Positions 8,497 through 18,242 of a stretch of DNA of 64,000 nucleotides are shown one piece after another (positions within the stretch are counted from its first letter, which is position 1; each line of letters begins with the position of its first letter). The stretch comes from Flavobacterium piscisymbiosum (GTDB taxonomy: Bacteria > Bacteroidota > Bacteroidia > Flavobacteriales > Flavobacteriaceae). The notes beneath the pieces are model-generated. The model had not been told where the DNA came from and did no database searches. It worked only from the letters and a program-made list of their open reading frames with translations. The position numbers and the translations under genes are program-made. The stretch covers positions 3,348,001-3,412,000 of the forward strand of contig NZ_JAJJMM010000001.1 of NCBI RefSeq assembly GCF_020905295.1. Direction: 5' to 3'.

Positions 8497-8975
8497 ACGT
8501 AATTTTTATTGTACAAAAATAAGATATAGTTTTTAGATTCTAACATTAATTTTAACATATAAAATAGTCTCTAAAAGTCTTTTTGCATTAAATAAGTTGC
8601 CGGAAGATAATTTTGCTTTCAGGAATTAATTACTAAAGAAAAAAATTAGCATTTATTTTTTGTTTGCTTCGCGCTAAAGTAATAATAATGGACTTTTTTA
8701 AGTTTAATTTTAATATTGAATTTATTGTTTGAATATCAGTTGTTTATGTGTTTGGCCTTTGATGCATATAAGCAGTAATTTTTGCGTCTAACAAATTGGT
8801 TTCTAAAATTATAAGCTAATTTTAGAATATTAATGTTAGTTTTATATGATTTTTGTAAATATTACGTTAATTTGGTTTAATTGTATTTACAAGTTAAATT
8901 TTAGCAAAACTTGCCAAGAATAACTATCAGTAATACGTAATTTTGCTGTACAAAAAAGATATACTTTTTAGAATA
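8497..8975. repeat. Gap between prfB and threonine aldolase with an imperfect direct repeat
   Basis: A roughly 42-base phrase containing CGTAATTTT, TGTACAAAAA, GATATA and TTTTTAGA occurs at 8497-8540 and again at 8934-8975, just before the aldolase ATG. The 430 bases between hold no gene. The second copy contains the aldolase -7 element, so the first may be a duplicated promoter fragment. Confidence 0.45.
8911..8945 (+). promoter_or_regulatory. Putative promoter of the threonine aldolase gene
   Basis: TAATTTTG at 8938-8945 fits the flavobacterial -7 consensus; a TTG lies at 8911-8913, a spacer of 24 bases, longer than usual. The gene ATG is 30 bases downstream. Confidence 0.4.
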
Positions 8976-9994
8976 TGGAGATAAATTTAATTAGCGATAC
9001 TATTACCAAACCTACCAACGAAATGTTGCAGTATATGTTTAACGCTCATGTTGGCGATGATGTATACAGACAGGATCCTACAGTTATTGAGTTGGAAACC
9101 AGGGTCGCTGAGTTTTTTGGTATGGAGGCCGGACTATTTTTTCCGTCAGGAACTATGGCTAACCAAACCGCTATAAAATTACATACACAGCCCGGAGAGC
9201 AATTAATTGCTGATAAATATGCCCACGTTTATAATTATGAAGGTGGAGGAGTTTCGTTTAATAGTGGCGTTTCTTGTTGCTTATTAGATGGAAATCGAGG
9301 TATGATTACGGCAAGTCAGGTTGCAGCAGCGATTAATGATCCGGAATTTTATCATAGTCCGTTAACGAGTTTGGTTTGTGTCGAAAATACAACCAACAAA
9401 GGTGGCGGAGCTTGTTATGAATTAGAAGATTTAAGAGAAATAAAAAAGGTTTGCGATGCTAATAATTTGAAATTCCATCTTGATGGAGCCAGAATTTGGA
9501 ATGCATTGGTAGCAAAAAGACAAAATCCGAAAGATTTTGGTGCTATTTTCGATACTATTTCGGTTTGTTTATCAAAAGGATTAGGCGCTCCAATTGGTTC
9601 AATTTTGCTAGGAAGTAAAGCTGATATTCACAGGGCGTTGAGAATCAGGAAGATATTGGGTGGTGGAATGCGTCAGGTTGGTTATTTGGCTGCAGCCGGA
9701 TTATATGCTTTGGCCAATAATATCGAAAGATTGGCAGAAGATCACAGACGCGCCAAAGAAATCGCTGCAATTTTAAGCACAAAACCGTGGGTATCGCATA
9801 TAGAACCTGTAGAAACCAATATTTTGATCTTTTCATTGGCAGAAGGTTACAGTGATCAGCTTCTGATTGAAAAATTAAAACAAAAAAATATTTTGATAAG
9901 TTCAATGGGGAGCAATAAACTAAGGCTTGTAACTCATTTAGATTATAAAGAAGTGATGCATACGTATGTGATTGAAACGCTTCAGAAGTTTTAA
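8975..9994 (+). CDS. ltaE: Low-specificity L-threonine aldolase
   Basis: 339 residues, a PLP fold-type I enzyme that splits threonine to glycine and acetaldehyde. Visible family marks: NLISDTITKPT at the start, GDDVYRQDPTV, FFPSGTMANQ (PLP phosphate region, residues 56-65), the aspartate in HLDGARIWNA that pairs with the PLP ring, and the Schiff-base lysine in VCLSKGLGAPIGS near residue 200. It has its own promoter and a strong terminator shared with adhE. Acetaldehyde produced here is also the intermediate of the convergent AdhE enzyme; this link is inference only. Confidence 0.93.
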   Translation: MEINLISDTITKPTNEMLQYMFNAHVGDDVYRQDPTVIELETRVAEFFGMEAGLFFPSGTMANQTAIKLHTQPGEQLIADKYAHVYNYEGGGVSFNSGVSCCLLDGNRGMITASQVAAAINDPEFYHSPLTSLVCVENTTNKGGGACYELEDLREIKKVCDANNLKFHLDGARIWNALVAKRQNPKDFGAIFDTISVCLSKGLGAPIGSILLGSKADIHRALRIRKILGGGMRQVGYLAAAGLYALANNIERLAEDHRRAKEIAAILSTKPWVSHIEPVETNILIFSLAEGYSDQLLIEKLKQKNILISSMGSNKLRLVTHLDYKEVMHTYVIETLQKF

Positions 9995-10017
9995 TTTTCG
10001 TATTTTTATAAAAACAT

Positions 10018-10043
10018 AAAACCGCCCAAAAGGCGGTTTTTTT
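10018..10043. terminator. Bidirectional terminator between ltaE and adhE
   Basis: ACCGCC at 10021-10026 pairs with GGCGGT at 10032-10037, extended by flanking A and T runs on both sides, between convergent genes. Confidence 0.85.
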
Positions 10044-10065
10044 AGTGTTTATCTAAATCTATGAT

Positions 10066-12765
10066 TTAGATTTTTTCTCCGTAATACGCTTTACGCATAA
10101 TTTCTTCCATATCTTTTACCAAAGGTAAACGAGGGTTTGCCGGAGTACATTGATCTTCAAAAGCATTCATGGCAAGTGTGTTTAGTTTTGCAAGCCATTC
10201 TTTTTCATCGAGACCTTGTTCTTTAAAACTCATTTTTATGCCTACTTTTTTACCCAGTTCATAACAGGCCTGAGCATAGACCTGAGGTCCGTCTTTTGGT
10301 CCTTTTGCCGGAAGGCCTAACATTTGGCAAATTTCGAAATATTTTTGATCTGCTTTATAAGTAGAATATTTAGGCCATACCGAGAGTTTTCCTGGAACTT
10401 CGCCATTGTATTTAATCACGTAAGGCAATAAAATAGCATTTGTACGACCGTGTGGTGTATGGAACATTCCGCCAATTTTATGCGCCATAGAATGAGAGAT
10501 TCCTAACATCGCATTGGCAAATGCCATACCTGCAATTGTCGAAGCATTGTGCATTTTATCGCGCGCTTCGTCGTCATTTTTACCGTCAAGATAGGTTCTT
10601 TCCAGATATTGAAATACCATTTTAATAGCCTGAAGAGCAAGTCCGTCTGTGTAATCATTTGCTACAATCGAAACATAGGCTTCTGTTGCGTGCGTAAGTA
10701 CATCCATTCCTGTATCTGCAGTAACTGACGGAGGAACGGTTTTCGTCAACTCAGAGTCGATAATCGCAACAGTTGGTGTAAAAGCATAATCTGCCAAAGG
10801 ATATTTTTTATTGACAGAATGATCTGAAATTACCGCAAAAGGAGTTACTTCTGAACCTGTTCCTGAGGTTGTTGGTATACAAATCATTTTTGCTTTTTTT
10901 CCTAAGGTTGGGATCTTCACGGCACGTTTACGAATGTCCAGGAATTTCTGTTTGACATCATCAAACGAAACCTGAGGTTGTTCGTATAGCAGCCACATAA
11001 CTTTTGCAGCATCCATAACAGATCCTCCGCCCAGCGCAATAATAGTATCCGGCTGAAACTCACACATGGTTTCTGCACCTGCTCTGGCCGTTTCGATGCT
11101 TGGATCCGGCTCTACATTAGAAAAAATTCTAACATCGACTTTGTTGGCACGACGGTTTAAAACGTCTATGATTTTTTGAACAAAACCAAGTTTTAGCATA
11201 ATCAAATCAGTTACAATCATTACTTTGTCAAGAGATTGCATTGATTTTAAATATTGAATCGAGTTAGGCTCGAAATAGATTTTTGAAGGGACTTTGAACC
11301 ATTGCATATTATTATTTCTTCTACCAATTCGCTTGATATTTATTAAATTTATTGCACCAACATTTCCTGAAACAGAGTTTTTTCCATAAGACCCGCAGCC
11401 AAGGGTAAGAGACGGAATAAATGAATTGTAAACGTCTCCGATGCCTCCAAAAGTCGAAGGCGAGTTCCAGATTACACGAATCGCTTTTACGGCAACTCCA
11501 AAATCTTTAGCTATTTTTTCGTCTTTTGTATGAATAGCTGCTGAGTGACCTAATCCGTCAAATTCTACCATTTGTTCAGATAGTTTAATACCTTCTTCTG
11601 TTGAATTTGATTTTAGAATCGCCAAAACAGGAGAAAGTTTTTCTCTGGTCAGAGGTTCATTTACGCCAACTTCTGTTACTTCAACTGCAATGATGACCAC
11701 ATTTTCAGGAACAGAGAAACCAGCTTGCTCTGCGATCCATTGCGGAGATTTTCCAACAACACTTGAGTTTAGTTTTGCACCACCGCAGTTTATACCTTTT
11801 GCAGTAACGCCAAACATTAATTCTTCAAGTTTTGCTTTTTCTTTTTCATTAGCAAAATAAACATGATGGTGTTTAAAAGCAGCTTTTGTTTCTTCATAAA
11901 TTTCTTTATCGATAATAGCAGCTTGTTCAGAGGCGCATATCATTCCCCAGTCAAATGATTTTGAAAGTACGATATCGTAAACGGCTTGTTTTATATTGGC
12001 GGTTTTCTCAATATATGCAGGAACGTTTCCGGCACCAACGCCCAGAGCTGGTTTACCACAAGAATAAGCGGCGCGAACCATTGCATTTCCTCCGGTTGCC
12101 AGAATGGTGGCAATTGTAGGATGGTTCATTAAAGAATTGGTAGCTTCTACAGATGGATATTCGATCCATTGAATACAATTTTCCGGAGCTCCGGCAGCAA
12201 CTGCAGCATCGCGAACTACAATTGCAGCAGCTTTAGAGCACTGTTGAGCCGACGGATGGAAACCAAATATAATTGGATTACGGGTTTTAAGAGCGATTAA
12301 TGCTTTGAAAACAGTGGTAGAAGTAGGGTTGGTTGTTGGTGTAACACCACAAATTACGCCTACTGGTTCTGCAATTTCTACAATTCCAGATAATTGATCT
12401 TCACCTATAATCCCTACGGTTTTTAAGTTTTTTAAGCTATTGGTTACATTTTCGGCAGCAAACATGTTTTTGGTTGCTTTGTCTTCAAAAATACCACGGC
12501 CTGTTTCTTCGACAGCATGCAAAGCAAGTTCGCCGTGTTTGTCTATAGCAGCAACAGAAGCTTTGGCCACAATATAATCAACTTGTTCCTGATTAAGTTC
12601 CAGGAATTGTTCCAGAGCAATGGCTCCTTTTTTGGCAAGTTCTTCGACATGAGCAATAGCATCAACTTTTGGAGTTTCCTTTACGGGATCTTTTACTAAT
12701 CCAGCACTTTGTTTTTCTGCTGTTTTGTTTTCGGTTCCATTTGGACTTAAAGTTTTCTCATTCAT
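10066..12765 (-). CDS. adhE: Bifunctional aldehyde-alcohol dehydrogenase AdhE
   Basis: 899 residues, the full two-domain length. The N-terminal part (about 25-460) is a CoA-acylating acetaldehyde dehydrogenase with the catalytic cysteine in SFDWGMICASEQAAI. The C-terminal part (about 470-899) is an iron-dependent alcohol dehydrogenase with the NAD loop ALGGGSVMDAAK and the metal-binding histidines in GISHSMAHKIGGMFHTPHGRTNA. Together they take acetyl-CoA to ethanol with two NADH, a fermentative step. The first 25 residues are a low-complexity Lys/Glu/Thr extension. A palindrome GTGATCAC lies 51 bases upstream (12816-12823) and could be a regulator site. AdhE in a Flavobacterium points to life at low oxygen. 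Confidence 0.95.
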   Translation of the reverse strand: MNEKTLSPNGTENKTAEKQSAGLVKDPVKETPKVDAIAHVEELAKKGAIALEQFLELNQEQVDYIVAKASVAAIDKHGELALHAVEETGRGIFEDKATKNMFAAENVTNSLKNLKTVGIIGEDQLSGIVEIAEPVGVICGVTPTTNPTSTTVFKALIALKTRNPIIFGFHPSAQQCSKAAAIVVRDAAVAAGAPENCIQWIEYPSVEATNSLMNHPTIATILATGGNAMVRAAYSCGKPALGVGAGNVPAYIEKTANIKQAVYDIVLSKSFDWGMICASEQAAIIDKEIYEETKAAFKHHHVYFANEKEKAKLEELMFGVTAKGINCGGAKLNSSVVGKSPQWIAEQAGFSVPENVVIIAVEVTEVGVNEPLTREKLSPVLAILKSNSTEEGIKLSEQMVEFDGLGHSAAIHTKDEKIAKDFGVAVKAIRVIWNSPSTFGGIGDVYNSFIPSLTLGCGSYGKNSVSGNVGAINLINIKRIGRRNNNMQWFKVPSKIYFEPNSIQYLKSMQSLDKVMIVTDLIMLKLGFVQKIIDVLNRRANKVDVRIFSNVEPDPSIETARAGAETMCEFQPDTIIALGGGSVMDAAKVMWLLYEQPQVSFDDVKQKFLDIRKRAVKIPTLGKKAKMICIPTTSGTGSEVTPFAVISDHSVNKKYPLADYAFTPTVAIIDSELTKTVPPSVTADTGMDVLTHATEAYVSIVANDYTDGLALQAIKMVFQYLERTYLDGKNDDEARDKMHNASTIAGMAFANAMLGISHSMAHKIGGMFHTPHGRTNAILLPYVIKYNGEVPGKLSVWPKYSTYKADQKYFEICQMLGLPAKGPKDGPQVYAQACYELGKKVGIKMSFKEQGLDEKEWLAKLNTLAMNAFEDQCTPANPRLPLVKDMEEIMRKAYYGEKI

Positions 12766-13250
12766 AGTAATTTGTGTTATAGTTAATATTCACTTTTAAT
12801 GCAGTTTTATAGATTGTGATCACTAATTATTTTTACGACGAAAGTTTTTTTGAGTCTGATGTAGGATTAACTCTAAAAATCTAATTATAACTAATTTCTC
12901 ATTCTATCTTTTTTTATTCATTTTTTTAATGTTTTTTGGATTGCTTAATCCTTACAAATTTTTGCTTCTAAAGAAAAAAAAAGGATAAGATTTTGCTTTT
13001 TATCTGTATCAAATATCAAGACATATCAATAGAATAAAGATGATATTTGTCAGTCGAAAAAAAAATCTACGCAAACGTTTTCTATTGAAAATCATCATTT
13101 TACACTTGAAAAGTGAGGTAAAAAAGAAGGGTGGAAGAGGTGTTTTGTACTTTCGAAAAACAAAAAAAAGGAGGCGCTAAATAAAACGTAAAGGCTTGAC
13201 TATTTCGATTGCAACAAAGAAATTTTCAAAGAAAAAAGGAAAGAAAAAGG
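12766..13250. other. adhE upstream region, no gene seen
   Basis: About 480 bases without a credible ORF on either strand. It contains the 8-bp palindrome GTGATCAC at 12816-12823 near the adhE start, and long purine-rich tracts around 13110-13250. No TAnnTTTG element was found for adhE. Confidence 0.35.
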
Positions 13251-13257
13251 CATAAAA

Positions 13258-13296
13258 AAAATCCGTTTCATTTCGTTAAAAATGAATCGGATTTTA
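13258..13296 (-). terminator. ybaB terminator
   Basis: ATCCGTTTCATT at 13261-13272 pairs with AATGAATCGGAT at 13281-13292 with one mismatch; on the minus strand a run of T's follows. It lies just past the ybaB stop. Confidence 0.7.
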
Positions 13297-13319
13297 ATTA
13301 AAAGAAATAAAAAAATCTC

Positions 13320-13640
13320 TTATTTGAATAAATTATCCATTCCTGGAATCATTGGCATATCCATTTTTGCAACAGCATCAAGTTCTTGTTCGTTAACGCT
13401 TGTAGCTCTTTCTATTGCTTTGTTTAGCGTTACAACTAAGTAATCCTCTAATTGTTCTTTATCTTCAAGCAAAGAATCATCAATAGAGATTGATTTTACT
13501 TTTCTATTTGCAGTTAATGTTACCTTTAGTAATCCGTCAGCGCTTTGTTCATCAATCAAAACAGTATCCAAACGCTTCTTCGTATCTTCAATTTTTTGTT
13601 GGGTTTCTTTAAGTTTGCCCATCATTCCCATTAAATCCAT
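13320..13640 (-). CDS. YbaB/EbfC family nucleoid-associated protein
   Basis: 106 residues. The family binds DNA as a dimer and shapes the nucleoid. Start [24 protein letters not shown] is the typical methionine-rich coiled helix; the beta region carries [23 protein letters not shown], and the protein ends with the [11 protein letters not shown] tail common in Bacteroidota. It has a canonical promoter and its own terminator. recR, its usual neighbour in other phyla, is not here. Confidence 0.9.
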   Translation of the reverse strand: MDLMGMMGKLKETQQKIEDTKKRLDTVLIDEQSADGLLKVTLTANRKVKSISIDDSLLEDKEQLEDYLVVTLNKAIERATSVNEQELDAVAKMDMPMIPGMDNLFK

Positions 13641-13668
13641 TTTTGTTGATTTTTTAAATTGTTTCGTA

Positions 13669-13698
13669 CAAAATTAGTATATTGCTTTATGATATCAA
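13669..13698 (-). promoter_or_regulatory. Canonical flavobacterial promoter of ybaB
   Basis: On the minus strand TTG (13696-13698), 19 bases, then TAATTTTG (13669-13676). Both elements and the spacer match the TTG-N19-TAnnTTTG consensus; the ybaB ATG is 29 bases downstream. Confidence 0.75.
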
Positions 13699-13709
13699 TA
13701 GAATATTTT

Positions 13710-13781
13710 ATGAAAAAATTAATTTGGTTCTGTTGTCTTTGTAGTATTTTTGCTCCTTCGTATTTAAAAACTAATGCTTAA
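13710..13781 (+). pseudogene. Signal-peptide coding segment cut off from the S9 peptidase by a stop codon
   Basis: ATG at 13710 opens 23 codons reading MKKLIWFCCLCSIFAPSYLK-T-N-A and then TAA at 13779-13781. It is in the same frame as the peptidase ATG at 13785, only one codon past the stop. Lysines, a hydrophobic core and A before the stop make a good signal peptide. Bacteroidota signal peptides commonly end A-Q, as in both LamG proteins of this window; CAA to TAA is a single change. The segment therefore looks like the original N-terminus. Confidence 0.6.
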
Positions 13782-13784
13782 TCA

Positions 13785-15845
13785 ATGCAAAACGATATAA
13801 TGGCTCCACAAGCCAAAGAAATTCCTAAATCATTAAAAAAACATAAAGAGACAAGAATTGACAATTATTTTTGGTTAAATGACCGCGAAAATCCTGAAGT
13901 TATCGACTATCTGAATCAGGAAAATTCATATTACCAGAGTATGACATCGCATACAAAAGATCTTCAGGAAAATTTGTATGAAGAGATGAAAGGCAGAATT
14001 AAAGAAGATGATTCATCTGTTCCTTATTTTTATAATGGTTACTATTACATCACTCGTTTTGAAACTGGTCAGGATTACCCCATATTTTCAAGAAAAAAAG
14101 GAAGCCTTTCGGCAGATGAGGAAATTTTATTCAATTGCAATGAATTGGCAAAAGATCACGCTTACTTTAAACTAGGAGGTTTAAGCGTAAGTCCAAATAA
14201 TAAATTTGCCAGTTTTGGAGTAGATATTGTGGGAAGAAGAATTTACACTATTCAGGTCAAAAACTTAGAAACAGGAGAAATTTTAGCAGATAAAATCGAA
14301 AATGCAACCGGAGGATCTGTTTGGGCAAATGACAATAATACGATTTTCTATACCAAACAAGATGAAGTCACTTTAAGAGCGGATAAGGTTTTTAGACATA
14401 AATTAAATACAGAATCTACTGCTGATGTTTTGGTTTTTAATGAAACTGATGATACTTTTAATGTGTCTGTAAGTAAAGAAAAATCAAGAAAATATATTGT
14501 AATTGGTTCAGGAAGCACTTTGACGACAGAATACAGAATTTTGAATTCTGATACTCCAGATGGAGAATTTGTGGTGTTTCAGCCTCGTGTACGTGGTTTA
14601 GAATACAGTATTTCGCATTTTGAGGACTCTTTTTATATTTTAACGAATAAAGACAAGGCGACCAACTTTAAGTTGATGAAAACGCCTGAAAATAAGACAG
14701 GAAAGAAAAACTGGGTTGATCTTATTCCGCATCGTGAAGATGTTTTATTAGAAGATATCGAAATTTTCAAAAATTATTTAGTTGTTGAAGAGCGTTCAAA
14801 CGGATTAAATCATATTCGCATTCTGCCGTGGAATGGTGATGCCGATTATTACCTTCCTTTTGGCAGCGAAACCTACAATGCTTACACAACTACCAATATC
14901 GATTTTGATACAGATGTTTTACGTTATAGCTATCAATCGCTGGCTACGCCTTCATCTGTAATTGATTTTAATATGAAAACTAAAACCAAGGAAATCCTTA
15001 AGGAGCAACAGGTTTTAGGCGGAAAATTTGATAAAGAAAATTATATCGAAGAGCGTATTTGGGCAACTGCCAGAGATGGTGTAAAAGTGCCTATTTCGAT
15101 GATTTATCGTAAAGGATTACAGAAAAACGGTAAAAATCCGTTGTTACTTTACGCGTACGGATCTTACGGAATTACAATGGATACTTATTTCTCATCGACA
15201 CGACTTTCCTTGTTAGATCGTGGTTTTGTTTACGCCATAGCACATATTAGAGGCGGAGAAGATTTAGGAAGACAGTGGTACGAAGACGGAAAACTGTTAA
15301 AAAAGAAAAATACCTTTACAGATTTCATTGATTGCTCTAAATTTGTAGTTAACGAAAATTTTACATCTCCTGAACATTTATATGCTGAAGGAGGATCTGC
15401 AGGAGGACTTTTGATGGGCGTAATTATAAATGAAGCTCCGGAATTATATAACGGGGTCATTGCTCAGGTGCCTTTTGTTGACGTTATTACAACAATGTTA
15501 GACGACAGTATTCCGTTAACAACTGGAGAATACGACGAATGGGGAAACCCAAATAATAAAAAATATTACGATTATATGTTATCTTACTCACCGTATGATA
15601 ATGTAAAAGCGCAAAACTATCCTAACATGTACGTTTCTACCGGATTACATGATTCGCAGGTACAATATTGGGAGCCAGCTAAATGGGTAGCGAAGTTGAG
15701 AAATATAAAAACAAATAATAATCTTTTATTTTTAGATACCAACATGGATGCCGGACATGGCGGAGCTTCAGGACGTTTTGAGGCTTTAAGAGACTTAGCA
15801 AAGGAATTTAGTTTTTTATTAGATTTAGAAAAAATTAAAAGCTAA
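13785..15845 (+). CDS. S9 family prolyl oligopeptidase (oligopeptidase B-like)
   Basis: 686 residues from ATG 13785. A serine peptidase cutting short peptides, probably after basic residues (oligopeptidase B group). The N-terminal part up to about 415 is the beta-propeller that limits access; the C-terminal part is the alpha/beta hydrolase with nucleophile Ser538 in EGGSAGG, the acid in STGLHDSQVQYWEPAKW, and the histidine in MDAGHGGASGRFE. The RGGEDLGRQWYEDGK motif is typical. As the gene now stands the protein starts inside the mature part and would be cytoplasmic; an in-frame signal peptide lies upstream behind a TAA. It is followed 70 bases later by a PLP enzyme with its own promoter. Confidence 0.93.
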   Translation: MQNDIMAPQAKEIPKSLKKHKETRIDNYFWLNDRENPEVIDYLNQENSYYQSMTSHTKDLQENLYEEMKGRIKEDDSSVPYFYNGYYYITRFETGQDYPIFSRKKGSLSADEEILFNCNELAKDHAYFKLGGLSVSPNNKFASFGVDIVGRRIYTIQVKNLETGEILADKIENATGGSVWANDNNTIFYTKQDEVTLRADKVFRHKLNTESTADVLVFNETDDTFNVSVSKEKSRKYIVIGSGSTLTTEYRILNSDTPDGEFVVFQPRVRGLEYSISHFEDSFYILTNKDKATNFKLMKTPENKTGKKNWVDLIPHREDVLLEDIEIFKNYLVVEERSNGLNHIRILPWNGDADYYLPFGSETYNAYTTTNIDFDTDVLRYSYQSLATPSSVIDFNMKTKTKEILKEQQVLGGKFDKENYIEERIWATARDGVKVPISMIYRKGLQKNGKNPLLLYAYGSYGITMDTYFSSTRLSLLDRGFVYAIAHIRGGEDLGRQWYEDGKLLKKKNTFTDFIDCSKFVVNENFTSPEHLYAEGGSAGGLLMGVIINEAPELYNGVIAQVPFVDVITTMLDDSIPLTTGEYDEWGNPNNKKYYDYMLSYSPYDNVKAQNYPNMYVSTGLHDSQVQYWEPAKWVAKLRNIKTNNNLLFLDTNMDAGHGGASGRFEALRDLAKEFSFLLDLEKIKS

Positions 15846-15860
15846 TTAGAAATTTTTTGT

Positions 15861-15868
15861 TAAATTTG
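15861..15868 (+). promoter_or_regulatory. Promoter -7 element (TAAATTTG)
   Basis: TAAATTTG matches TAnnTTTG exactly, 47 bases before the next ATG (15916). The -33 TTG is not evident. Confidence 0.5.
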
Positions 15869-15915
15869 CAACCTATCAAGGGTATTTAAAAATACCTTCG
15901 ATTAACTATTTTTTT

Positions 15916-16956
15916 ATGAAAGAAGAAATAAACGCTTATAATAATGTTTTAGAGTTAATAGGTAATACCCCACTTATTAAGCTAAATAAAATTACCGAAG
16001 AGTTAGAAGGTAATTTCTACGCAAAGGTAGAAGCTTTTAATCCAGGACATTCCTCAAAAGATAGAATAGCGTTATATATTATTGAAGAAGCTGAGAAAAA
16101 AGGAATCCTAACGCCAGGTGATACGATCATTGAGACGACATCAGGTAATACGGGCTTTAGTCTGGCAATGGTGAGTATTATAAAAGGGTATAATTGTATT
16201 TTAGCAGTAAGCTCAAAATCATCGAAAGATAAAATTGACATGTTGAGAAGTTTAGGAGCAAAGGTTTATGTTTGTCCCGCACACGTATCAGCAGATGATG
16301 AGAGATCTTACTACAACGTAGCCAAACGTTTACACGAAGAAACAAAAGGCTCAGTATACATCAATCAGTATTTTAATCAATTGAATATTGATGCCCACTA
16401 TAACACTACAGGTCCTGAAATTTGGGAACAGACAAAAGGACAAATTACACATCTTGTAGCTTGTAGCGGTACCGGAGGAACGATTTCCGGAACTGCAAAA
16501 TTCCTGAAAGAGCAAAATCCAAATATTAGAATTCTTGGTGTAGATGCTTTCGGGTCGGTTTTAAAGAAGTACCACGAAACAAGAGAATTCGATAACAAAG
16601 AAATTTATCCGTATCGTATAGAAGGTTTAGGTAAAAACCTGATTCCATCTGCTACAGATTTCGACATCATCGACAAGTTCATTAAAGTAACTGATGAGGA
16701 AAGTGCTCACTCTGCCAGAGAGATCACCAGAAAAGAAGGATTATTTGTTGGATACACTTCAGGAGCAGTAATGCAGGCTATTAAACAATACGCAGAGGAA
16801 GGTGAATTTACGAAAGACAGTAATATTATTGCTATCTTCCCTGATCACGGTTCTCGCTATATGAGTAAAGTATTTAGTGATGACTGGATGAATGAACAAG
16901 GATTCTTTGACAGTGTCAATGAAGAGGAAGTTCAAAAAATTGAATTTGTAAAGTAG
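15916..16956 (+). CDS. Cysteine synthase / cystathionine beta-synthase-like PLP enzyme
   Basis: 346 residues, PLP fold-type II. The Schiff-base lysine is K48 in NPGHSSKDR; the phosphate loop is [10 protein letters not shown] and the glycine loop SGTGGTISG. It joins a serine-type substrate to sulfide or homocysteine. Compared with CysK the lysine region reads PGHSSKDR instead of PxxSVKDR, and there is no CBS domain, so it falls in the broader 'PLP-dependent cysteine synthase family' and its true substrate is uncertain. Own promoter, and a strong terminator downstream. Confidence 0.87.
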   Translation: MKEEINAYNNVLELIGNTPLIKLNKITEELEGNFYAKVEAFNPGHSSKDRIALYIIEEAEKKGILTPGDTIIETTSGNTGFSLAMVSIIKGYNCILAVSSKSSKDKIDMLRSLGAKVYVCPAHVSADDERSYYNVAKRLHEETKGSVYINQYFNQLNIDAHYNTTGPEIWEQTKGQITHLVACSGTGGTISGTAKFLKEQNPNIRILGVDAFGSVLKKYHETREFDNKEIYPYRIEGLGKNLIPSATDFDIIDKFIKVTDEESAHSAREITRKEGLFVGYTSGAVMQAIKQYAEEGEFTKDSNIIAIFPDHGSRYMSKVFSDDWMNEQGFFDSVNEEEVQKIEFVK

Positions 16957-16980
16957 TTCAACTGCTTTTTTAAAATATAG

Positions 16981-17013
16981 AGCTCCATTCGTGAATCGAA
17001 TGGAGCTTTTTTT
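16981..17013 (+). terminator. Strong terminator
   Basis: AGCTCCATTCG at 16981-16991 pairs over 11 bases with CGAATGGAGCT at 16997-17007, loop of five, then eight or more T's. Confidence 0.92.
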
Positions 17014-17333
17014 ATGTGCTTTTTTAATAGTTTTTATTTGTCTGTTAGATTTTAATATAAAACACCTTATTATTAAGTGTTAATGTTTTAGTTTTATTTG
17101 CGAATACCGTATTTATACGTAAGAAAATATATTTTTATTTGATTTTAATTTATCGTTTTAATAAAATGACTATTACTATAAATAAATACAATTGAGGCTT
17201 TTAAATAATCGATTTTGGTTATTTAAACGATTATTTAGGTTCGTTGTCGAATAAATTTCAGGTCAAATGCATAATAATATAGTTTAGCGGTGTTAAAAAG
17301 ACACAATGTTTTTTAATCCCTAAATCTACTATT
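17014..17333. other. Upstream region of the first LamG-like gene
   Basis: About 320 AT-rich bases without a gene. The last 60 bases share phrases with the corresponding region before the second paralogue: TAATATAG followed by TTAGCGG or TTGGTG, and AATCCC(C)TAAA just before each ATG, so the upstream region seems to have been copied along with the gene. Confidence 0.4.
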
Positions 17334-18242
17334 ATGAAAAAATTACTACTCACTTTAATGTTTGTAAGTTATTTGAATGTTAATGCTCAAAATCCAATTC
17401 AGGAGTTTAATTTCAATGGGACTTTAAATAATACGGCCAATACCACTTCTTTTATTGGTGCAAACAATTTTGTTGCAGACAGAGCAGGATTGGTAAAAGG
17501 AGCGCAACGACTAACTAATAAAGCTATGGAGGCTGTTGTAGACAATCTTCCTCAGGGTAATGGTCCGAGATCAGTTAGTGTATGGGTAAAATTAAATGAT
17601 ATTGCTTCGGCAAATTATATATGGGGTTACGGTACGGCTTATAATGCGCAATACTGTGGCTTATTACAGCAAGGGACGACTTCTTCTAACTCAGATTTAA
17701 GTTTAGCGGGTTGGGGAGCTTCTAATGATGTAATTGTTTCTACGCCGCTTGCAAAAGACACATGGTACAATTATACAATAACATACGACGGAAAAGTTTC
17801 TAAAATATACCGTAACGGAGAGTTGCTTAAATCTGCAGAAGGAATTACACGCTCTACTAAAGGTAATATTTTTAGGCTTGGTGAAATAAACACTACAGTG
17901 GGTATTAATGCTGATATAGACGATTTGAAGATTTACGATGTTGCTTTGACTTTAGAACAGGTTATTGCATTGTACAACAGTTCCAAACCTGTTAGAATCG
18001 CTGCTGTTGAACCAGTAAGTACTGCAAAAACAGTAAAAAAAGACGGGGTAAAAGCAAAAACAGCTCCAAAGTCTGCTTCATCGGCAATTATTGCGCCAGC
18101 GGATCTTAATGATGTACCTAAAAATGTTGAGGTATTCTCACAAGGAGAAAAGATTTATGGAAGTAGTAATAATACAATGAGTATAAATGATCTTCCTGAA
18201 GGAACATATTTGCTAAAAATAACGAATGCACCTTCAAATTAA
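17334..18242 (+). CDS. Secreted LamG-like (concanavalin-fold) protein, copy 1
   Basis: 302 residues. Signal peptide MKKLLLTLMFVSYLNVNAQ with cleavage before Q or N at about 18-19. Residues 20-215 form a LamG/concanavalin A-like jelly-roll: VSVWVKLND, SDLSLAGWG, WYNYTITYDGKVSKIYRNGELL and IDDLKIYDVALTLEQVIALYN, the standard LamG_3 pattern. A Lys/Ala-rich linker (220-262) follows, and the last 40 residues (VEVFSQGEKIYGS, then LPEGTYLLKITN) look like a shortened type IX secretion sorting domain. Likely surface-exposed glycan or protein binder. A 302-residue paralogue follows 412 bases downstream. Confidence 0.8.
   Translation: MKKLLLTLMFVSYLNVNAQNPIQEFNFNGTLNNTANTTSFIGANNFVADRAGLVKGAQRLTNKAMEAVVDNLPQGNGPRSVSVWVKLNDIASANYIWGYGTAYNAQYCGLLQQGTTSSNSDLSLAGWGASNDVIVSTPLAKDTWYNYTITYDGKVSKIYRNGELLKSAEGITRSTKGNIFRLGEINTTVGINADIDDLKIYDVALTLEQVIALYNSSKPVRIAAVEPVSTAKTVKKDGVKAKTAPKSASSAIIAPADLNDVPKNVEVFSQGEKIYGSSNNTMSINDLPEGTYLLKITNAPSN

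Noticed and set aside
12816..12823. GTGATCAC before adhE as a Crp/Fnr site
   Set aside because: Only 8 bases, no FNR or CRP spacing, no second copy; mentioned in the adhE entry only.
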